From Acetobacteraceae bacterium (GTDB lineage: Bacteria > Pseudomonadota > Alphaproteobacteria > Acetobacterales > Acetobacteraceae), in assembly GCA_025356735.1 (NCBI GenBank), contig JANXRT010000055.1, positions 1-11,324 of the forward strand: a DNA stretch of 11,324 bases, in the 5' to 3' direction. Each line of letters opens with the position of its first letter. Positions within the stretch are counted from its first letter, which is position 1. A model generated the notes under the pieces. It ran no database searches. It was not told the DNA's origin and saw only the letters and a program-made list of their open reading frames with translations. A program made the position numbers and the translations under genes. Of the stretch, positions 6,685 to 11,324 are shown in pieces.

Positions 6685-7749
6685 ATGAAGCTTTTGCTGA
6701 CCGGCGGCTGCGGCTTCATCGGCTCGGCGACCTTGCGCCACATTCTGCGCACCACCGGCCATGTCGTCGTCAACGTGGACAAGATGACCTATGCGGCGTC
6801 GGAGGATGCGCTGGAGGAGGCTCGCTTCCATCCGCGCCACATCCTGGTGCGCGCCGACATCGCCGATGCCCAGGCGATGCGCCAGGTGTTCGCGACGCAT
6901 GCCCCGGATGCGGTGATGCACCTTGCGGCCGAAAGCCATGTCGATCGCTCGATCGACGGTCCGGCGCCGTTCATCCTCAGCAACGTGGTCGGCACCTTTA
7001 CCCTGCTGGAAGCGGCGCGGGAGCATCTCCTGACCCGTGATGCCACGGCGCGACGGGATTTTCGTTTCCATCACGTCTCGACCGACGAGGTGTTCGGCGC
7101 GCTGGCGCCGGGCGACAGGCCGTTCACGGAGACCACCGCCTACGACCCGCGCAGCCCATACTCGGCGAGCAAGGCGGCGTCCGACCATCTGGTGCGCGCC
7201 TGGCACCACACCTACGGGCTGCCGACGCTGGTCAGCAACACGGTCAACAACTACGGGCCGTGGCAGTTTCCCGAGAAACTTTTCTCGCTGATGACGATCA
7301 ACGCGATCGAGGGGCGGGAGCTGCCGGTCTATGGCGACGGCTCCAACGTCCGCGACTGGCTGTTCGTCGAGGACCACGCGGCGGCGTTGCTGCTGGTGCT
7401 GGAAAACGGGGCTCCGGGCGGCACCTATGCGATCGGCGCCCGCCAGCCGCGCAGCAATCTGGACGTCGTGCGCGCGATCTGCGCCGCGGTCGATGCGCGG
7501 CTGCCGGGCGGGGCGCCCAGAGCCGCGAAAATCCGCTTCGTCACCGATCGCCCCGGACATGATTTCCGTTACGAGATCGATCCCTCCGCGACCGAGGCGG
7601 CGCTCGGCTGGACCGCGCCGCACGACTTCGCCGCGGGCCTGGCGCGTACGGTGGATTGGTATATCGAGAATCGGGTTTGGTGGGAGGGGCTTCGCGCCGC
7701 CCGGTATGACGGCGCGCGGCTCGGCGCGGCCGCGAAGAGCGCCGCATGA
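6685..7749 (+). CDS. rfbB: dTDP-glucose 4,6-dehydratase
   Basis: This 354-residue cytoplasmic enzyme catalyses the second step of dTDP-L-rhamnose synthesis, converting dTDP-glucose to dTDP-4-keto-6-deoxyglucose with bound NAD. It is an extended short-chain dehydrogenase. The Rossmann motif TGGCGFIGS is at 6-14, the dehydratase-specific Thr133-Asp134-Glu135 in HVSTDEVFG, and the catalytic Tyr159/Lys163 in SPYSASK. The substrate-binding run NTVNNYGPWQFPEKL and VYGDGSNVRDWLFVEDH follow. Length matches RmlB. AGAAGG at 6672-6677 lies seven bases before the ATG at 6685; the in-frame extension back to 6643 would overlap crcB and is not conserved-looking. It is the first of four adjoining rhamnose genes, and its stop overlaps the rfbA start (ATGA). 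The C-terminal 15 residues are Ala/Arg-rich and not part of the core fold. Confidence 0.97.
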   Translation: MKLLLTGGCGFIGSATLRHILRTTGHVVVNVDKMTYAASEDALEEARFHPRHILVRADIADAQAMRQVFATHAPDAVMHLAAESHVDRSIDGPAPFILSNVVGTFTLLEAAREHLLTRDATARRDFRFHHVSTDEVFGALAPGDRPFTETTAYDPRSPYSASKAASDHLVRAWHHTYGLPTLVSNTVNNYGPWQFPEKLFSLMTINAIEGRELPVYGDGSNVRDWLFVEDHAAALLLVLENGAPGGTYAIGARQPRSNLDVVRAICAAVDARLPGGAPRAAKIRFVTDRPGHDFRYEIDPSATEAALGWTAPHDFAAGLARTVDWYIENRVWWEGLRAARYDGARLGAAAKSAA

Positions 7750-8621
7750 AGGGCATCATCCTGGCCGGCGGCTCCGGCTCGCGGCTGCATCCGATGACCT
7801 TGGCGGCATCCAAACAACTACTGCCTGTTTATGACAAGCCGATGGTCTACTACCCGCTGTGCACGCTGATGCTGGCCGGCATCCGGGACATACTCATCAT
7901 CTCCACGCCCGAAGACCTGCCGCAGTTCCGCCGGCTGCTGGGCGACGGCGAGCGCTTCGGCGTGCACTTCGCCTATGCAATTCAGCCGAGCCCCGACGGC
8001 ATCGCCCAGGCCTTCCTGATCGGCCGCGACTGGCTGGGGGGCGAGGCCTGCGCGCTGGCGCTCGGCGACAACCTTATCCACGGCGACCATCTTTCGGCGC
8101 TGCTGCGCCAGGCGGCGGCGAACCCCGCCGGCGCCAGCGTGTTCGCCTACCAGGTGCGCGATCCCGAGCGCTACGGCGTGGTGTTGTTCGACGAGGCCGG
8201 CGGCGTGCTCGACATCATCGAAAAGCCGGCGTCTCCGGCGTCGAACTGGGCGGTCACGGGCCTTTATTTTTACGATGCGCGGGTGACGGAGATCGCCGCG
8301 TCGATCAAACCCTCGGCGCGCGGGGAACTCGAGATCACCGACCTCAACCGGGTCTATCTGCGCGAGGGAACCTTGCGGGTGGAACGCCTGTCGCGCGGCT
8401 ACGCCTGGCTTGATGCCGGCACGCCAGACAGCCTGATCCAGGCGGCGACCTACGTGCAAACGATCCAGTCGCGCACCGGGATGCTGGTCGGCTGCCCGGA
8501 GGAGGTCGCGTTCCGCATGGGCTACATCGGCGCGGACGAGCTTCGCGCCCATGCCGGTTCGCTGCACAAGACCGAGCTGGGGCGCATCCTGCACGAGCTG
8601 GCCGAGGGGCAGCATCGATGA
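7746..8621 (+). CDS. rfbA: Glucose-1-phosphate thymidylyltransferase
   Basis: This 291-residue nucleotidyltransferase makes dTDP-glucose from dTTP and glucose-1-phosphate, the committed and usually feedback-inhibited first step to dTDP-L-rhamnose. It opens with the nucleotide loop LAGGSGSRLHPMT (6-18) and the signature KQLLPVYDKPMVYYPL (23-38). The metal-binding LGDN has its Asp at about 108. Further conserved runs are YGVVLFDEAGGVLDIIEKP, GLYFYDARV, ELEITDLNRVYL and YAWLDAGTPDSL. Length is almost identical to E. coli RmlA (about 293). The ATG lies in an ATGA overlap with the rfbB stop, and its own stop overlaps rfbC the same way. A member of the short RmlA group is the best call; no extra regulatory domain is present. 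Confidence 0.97.
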   Translation: MKGIILAGGSGSRLHPMTLAASKQLLPVYDKPMVYYPLCTLMLAGIRDILIISTPEDLPQFRRLLGDGERFGVHFAYAIQPSPDGIAQAFLIGRDWLGGEACALALGDNLIHGDHLSALLRQAAANPAGASVFAYQVRDPERYGVVLFDEAGGVLDIIEKPASPASNWAVTGLYFYDARVTEIAASIKPSARGELEITDLNRVYLREGTLRVERLSRGYAWLDAGTPDSLIQAATYVQTIQSRTGMLVGCPEEVAFRMGYIGADELRAHAGSLHKTELGRILHELAEGQHR

Positions 8622-9160
8622 ACGTCGAGACCCTGGACATCCCCGGCGTCCTGCTGCTGACGCCGATGCGGTTCGCCGATCAGCGGGGCGAGTTCGTCGA
8701 GACCTGGCAGGCGGCGCGCTTCGAGGCGTGCGGCATCCCGGGGCCTTTCGTGCAGGACAACCACAGCGTCTCGGTCCGGGCGGGAACGATACGTGGGCTT
8801 CATTTGCAGCTGCCGCCATTCGAGCAGGGCAAGCTGGTGCGCGTGGTGCGTGGCCGGATCTGGGATGTCGCGGTCGATGTGCGGCCGGGTTCGCCAACGT
8901 TCGGGCGCCATGTCGCGGCCGAGCTGACTGCGGAGAACTGGCGGCAGCTTTGGATACCGGCAGGCTTTCTGCACGGGTTCTGCACCCTGGAGCCAAATTG
9001 CGAGGTTATCTACAAGGTGACTTCGAAATACGATCGTGGGGCCGAGCGCGGCGTGATCTGGAATGATCCTGACCTGGCATTGCCGTGGCCGGTGGCGCCG
9101 GGCGATGCCGTGCTGTCGGACAAGGACGCGCTTCTGCCGCCGCTTTCGAAATATGCCTGA
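8618..9160 (+). CDS. rfbC: dTDP-4-dehydrorhamnose 3,5-epimerase
   Basis: This 180-residue cupin-fold enzyme inverts C3 and C5 of dTDP-4-keto-6-deoxyglucose, the third step of dTDP-L-rhamnose synthesis. Conserved blocks are FADQRGEFVETW, QDNHSVSVRAGTIRGLHLQ with catalytic-type His62, and PPFEQGKLVRVVRGRIWDVAVD with Lys72. The run WIPAGFLHGFCTLE and CEVIYKVTSKYD follow, with Tyr132 and Tyr138 in the region of the family's catalytic tyrosine. It ends with WNDPDLALPWP. Length fits RmlC. GAGGGG at 8604-8609 is a clear ribosome site eight bases before the ATG, the strongest within this gene cluster. The start overlaps the rfbA stop (ATGA), and its 3' end overlaps rfbD by eight bases. Confidence 0.97.
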   Translation: MNVETLDIPGVLLLTPMRFADQRGEFVETWQAARFEACGIPGPFVQDNHSVSVRAGTIRGLHLQLPPFEQGKLVRVVRGRIWDVAVDVRPGSPTFGRHVAAELTAENWRQLWIPAGFLHGFCTLEPNCEVIYKVTSKYDRGAERGVIWNDPDLALPWPVAPGDAVLSDKDALLPPLSKYA

Positions 9161-10052
9161 GGCTCCGATCCTGATCACCGGAGGCTCCGGCCAGGTGGCG
9201 CAGGCCTTGTATGCGCTGGCCGGGCGGCGCCAGGTGACGGCGCGGCTGGTCGGACGGCCGGAGCTCGACTTCGATAGGCCTGGGACGATCGCGGCCTGCC
9301 TTGCCGCGTCGCGGCCGTGGCTGGTGGTCAATGCCGCGGCCTATACCGGCGTCGATGCGGCGGAGCAGGATGCGGCGGCGGCGGACCGCGCCAACCATCT
9401 CGGCCCGGCGGAGCTGGCGCGGCTATGCGCTCAGGCGGGGATAAAGCTGGTCCATATCTCGACCGACTACGTGTTCGACGGCCGCAAGGGCGCGCCTTAT
9501 GTCGAGGACGACGCGACGGCGCCGACGGGCGTGTATGGCGCCACCAAGCTGGCCGGCGAGCAGGCCGTGCTGGCGCTGGGCGGCGAGTGCATGGTGCTGC
9601 GGACATCGTGGGTCTATTCGGCGACCGGGCGCAATTTTGTCCGCACCATGCTGAACGCGGCGCAACGGACAAACAAGCTGCGGGTGGTCGCCGACCAGGT
9701 CGGCTGCCCAACGGCGGCGGCGGATCTGGCGCAGGTTATTCTTGGCATCGCCGCGAGGTTGCGGGACGACGACTGGCTTGAGGAGCATCGCGGCGTGTTC
9801 CATGCCGCCGGGTGCGGGTCCACGACGTGGCATGGCCTGGCGGAAGCGGTGTTTGAGGAGGCGGCGCGGCTTGGCAGACCACCGCCGGTGGTCGAGCCGA
9901 TTGCTACTGCCGACTGGCCGACGCCGGCGGCTCGTCCACCGGATAGCCGGCTCGATTGTTCGCGGTTGGAGCGGGTGTTTGGGCAGAGCCTGCCGCCGTG
10001 GCGCGGCAGCGTCGCGCGAGAGATTGCGGCGATCGTCGCGGGCGAAGCCTGA
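9153..10052 (+). CDS. rfbD: dTDP-4-dehydrorhamnose reductase
   Basis: This 299-residue NAD(P)H-dependent reductase carries out the last step, giving dTDP-L-rhamnose. The Rossmann motif is TGGSGQV (9-15). The family run VVNAAAYTGVDAAEQD is followed by HISTDYVFDG and the catalytic Tyr128/Lys132 in GVYGATKLAGE, the same positions as I recall for E. coli RmlD. LRTSWVYSATGRNFVRTML and VADQVGCPTAAADLA follow. The ATG at 9153 lies eight bases inside rfbC (ATGCCTGA). An in-frame start at 9063 would add 30 residues encoded out of frame within rfbC and precede the Rossmann strand unnaturally. No separate ribosome site is seen, so translation probably depends on termination of rfbC. The stop (TGA, 10050-10052) overlaps the likely CTG start of the glycosyltransferase. 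Confidence 0.96.
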   Translation: MPEAPILITGGSGQVAQALYALAGRRQVTARLVGRPELDFDRPGTIAACLAASRPWLVVNAAAYTGVDAAEQDAAAADRANHLGPAELARLCAQAGIKLVHISTDYVFDGRKGAPYVEDDATAPTGVYGATKLAGEQAVLALGGECMVLRTSWVYSATGRNFVRTMLNAAQRTNKLRVVADQVGCPTAAADLAQVILGIAARLRDDDWLEEHRGVFHAAGCGSTTWHGLAEAVFEEAARLGRPPPVVEPIATADWPTPAARPPDSRLDCSRLERVFGQSLPPWRGSVAREIAAIVAGEA

Positions 10053-10960
10053 CGGAGGTCGCCATCCTGCTGTCGATTCGCGCCGGCGAGCGATTTCTGG
10101 CCGAGCAGCTGGATAGCCTGCTGGATCAACGCCACCGGCACTGGATTTTGTATTGGCGGGATGACGGGTCGGCCGATGGCTCGGCTCGGATGCTGGACGA
10201 CTTCGCCGATCGCACCGGCCGGTGCGTGCCGCATCCGCCGATGGCGCCGATGGGCGTGGCGCGCAGCTTTCTTGCGCTGCTTGCGGCCGCGCGGGCCGCC
10301 AGCCACGATTTTTATGCCTTCGCCGACCAGGACGATGTCTGGCTGCCTTGCAAGCTGGCGGTCGGGGTGGCCGGGCTTTCGGGGGTTCCGGCGGATGTTC
10401 CGGCGATGTATTGCTCGGGCCAGGTTCTGGTCGACAACAAGCTGCGGCGCATCGGCCGTTCGCCGGCGTTGCGGCGCGTGCCCGGATTTCCCGCTGCCCT
10501 GACGCAGAATATCGCGACCGGATGCACGGTGATGCTCAACGCCGCCGCCGCCGACCTCGTGCTGGCGGGAGGACCGCCGGTGGGCACCTTGCACGACTGG
10601 TGGTGCTATCTTGTGGTCAGTGCCGCCGGTGGCAGGGTTATCGCCGATCCGCGGGCGACGGTGCTGTATCGCCAGCACGGGGAAAACCTGGTCGGTGCGC
10701 CGGCCGGGCTGCTCGGCCGCGGGTTGGCGGCGCTGCGGCGGGGGCGGCGGCCGTTTATGGGCAACCTTCGCCGGCAGGTCGAGGCGCTGGAGGGGCAGGC
10801 TGATTTACTTGTGCCGGCCGCGCGGCACGATCTGGCGGTGATCTCGGCGGCGCTGCGCGGTGGTTGGCAGTTGCGGCTTGCGGCACTCCGGCTGCCGGGT
10901 TTCAGGCGCCAGGGCTGGCAGGAGAATTTTATTTTCCGGCTGTGGTTCTGCCTGGGTTGA
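10049..10960 (+). CDS. Family 2 glycosyltransferase, possible rhamnosyltransferase
   Basis: This GT-A glycosyltransferase has about 303 residues counted from CTG at 10049. It begins with the usual first strand TEVAILLSIRAGERFLAEQLDSL. The nucleotide-binding RDDGSADGS starts at 37, and the metal-binding loop FADQDDVWLPCKL has DQDD at 93-96. The acceptor/base region is LHDWWCYLVV with His182-Asp183, followed by YRQHGENLVG from 207. The DQDDVWLP, HDWW and YRQHxxN set resembles bacterial rhamnan and O-antigen rhamnosyltransferases, and the position after rfbD supports dTDP-rhamnose as donor; donor and acceptor remain inference. No ATG or GTG stands at the expected N-terminus. CTG at 10049 forms a CTGA overlap with the rfbD stop. 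A GTG at 9998 or TTG at 9956 are in frame but add Arg-rich residues overlapping rfbD. The last ten codons overlap the opposing pseudouridine synthase gene. Confidence 0.88.
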   Translation: MTEVAILLSIRAGERFLAEQLDSLLDQRHRHWILYWRDDGSADGSARMLDDFADRTGRCVPHPPMAPMGVARSFLALLAAARAASHDFYAFADQDDVWLPCKLAVGVAGLSGVPADVPAMYCSGQVLVDNKLRRIGRSPALRRVPGFPAALTQNIATGCTVMLNAAAADLVLAGGPPVGTLHDWWCYLVVSAAGGRVIADPRATVLYRQHGENLVGAPAGLLGRGLAALRRGRRPFMGNLRRQVEALEGQADLLVPAARHDLAVISAALRGGWQLRLAALRLPGFRRQGWQENFIFRLWFCLG

Positions 10961-11324
10961 TCCAGCCGCAGGCTGCCAGGGCGCGGTGCATGTGGGCGCC
11001 GGGTTCGGCCATTGCCGCGACCGCGGGATCGAGGTCCAGCCGGATCGACCGGGCGAGTAGGTGCAGCTTGCCGATGCCGGTTCCGTAGAGGGGATCGCCA
11101 AGCACCGGGCAGCCGAGGCTGGCGGCATGGACGCGAATCTGGTGGGTGCGTCCGGTTCTAGGGCGGAATTCGATCCAGGTCAGGCCGGCGCCACGCCCGA
11201 GCACCCGCCAGTCGGTGCGCGCGGCGGCTCCGGCGGGATCGATCGCCATGCGCCAGCCATCGACCGTGCTATGACGCAGCAACGGCGCGTCGATCCGGCC
11301 GGAATCATCTGCCGGGCCACCCTC
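10929..11324 (-). CDS. RluA-family RNA pseudouridine synthase, C-terminal part (5' end outside window)
   Basis: The minus-strand frame is open from the window edge to a TAA at 10931-10929, giving 131 visible residues. The core signature is RPRTGRTHQIRVHAASLGCP followed by VLGDPLYG, the diagnostic C-terminal motif of RluA-type synthases, which convert uridine to pseudouridine in rRNA or tRNA. Upstream residues SGRIDAPLLRHSTVDGWRMA match the usual strand before the domain centre. LHLLARSIRLD and a short tail close the protein. The catalytic aspartate (RLD-type motif) lies beyond the window, and so does any S4 RNA-binding domain, so the subfamily (RluA, RluC/D or other) cannot be fixed. A TTG at 11282 is not the start because the conserved frame continues past it. 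Its 3' end overlaps the convergent glycosyltransferase gene by 32 bp. Confidence 0.92.
   Translation of the reverse strand, partial: EGGPADDSGRIDAPLLRHSTVDGWRMAIDPAGAAARTDWRVLGRGAGLTWIEFRPRTGRTHQIRVHAASLGCPVLGDPLYGTGIGKLHLLARSIRLDLDPAVAAMAEPGAHMHRALAACGWINPGRTTAGK

Noticed and set aside
7818..8996. 392-codon minus-strand open frame antisense to rfbA and rfbC
   Set aside because: Arg/Ala/Pro-rich shadow frame. Both sense genes are complete and conserved.

Overview
The window is about 11.3 kb of very GC-rich, densely packed bacterial chromosome. The codon use, the Tat-type binding protein, the MarR-EmrA-EmrB set and the CorC-type CBS protein fit an alphaproteobacterium, most likely Rhodospirillales/Acetobacteraceae. 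That placement is inference from style and protein resemblance, not from a marker gene. No RNA gene, CRISPR array, insertion sequence, attachment site or origin was seen, and no gene-free stretch exceeds about 130 bases.

Layout. (1) Positions 1-628, plus strand: the C-terminal part of a HlyC/CorC-type CBS protein, cut by the window edge. (2) 713-1405, plus strand: a lone 230-residue YopT-type (peptidase family C58) cysteine protease with an intact Cys/His/Asp triad, the least ordinary gene here. (3) 1444-4561, minus strand: a marR-emrA-emrB multidrug efflux operon with stop/start overlaps at both junctions. It converges on the protease gene. (4) 4562-4688: a 127-bp divergent control region. 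(5) 4689-10960, plus strand: seven tightly packed genes. They are an orphan family-5 extracellular solute-binding protein, a CrcB/Fluc fluoride channel, the complete dTDP-L-rhamnose pathway in the order rfbB-rfbA-rfbC-rfbD, and a family-2 glycosyltransferase that probably uses the rhamnose. (6) 10929-11324, minus strand: the C-terminal part of an RluA-family pseudouridine synthase, whose 3' end overlaps the glycosyltransferase gene by 32 bp.

How the genes work together. RfbA activates glucose-1-phosphate with dTTP, RfbB makes the 4-keto-6-deoxy sugar, RfbC epimerises it and RfbD reduces it to dTDP-L-rhamnose. The following glycosyltransferase would attach a sugar to a surface glycan. The efflux operon is a self-contained unit: a drug-responsive repressor, a periplasmic adaptor and a 14-helix pump. 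The binding protein and the fluoride channel are packed into the rhamnose transcription unit by spacing but have no obvious metabolic link to it.

Most of the window is ordinary housekeeping and cell-surface sequence. The points worth a second look are the orphan YopT-like protease, the probable CTG start of the glycosyltransferase, the odd gene mix of the long plus-strand unit, and a palindrome over the candidate marR promoter. I did not find a convincing new multi-gene system.
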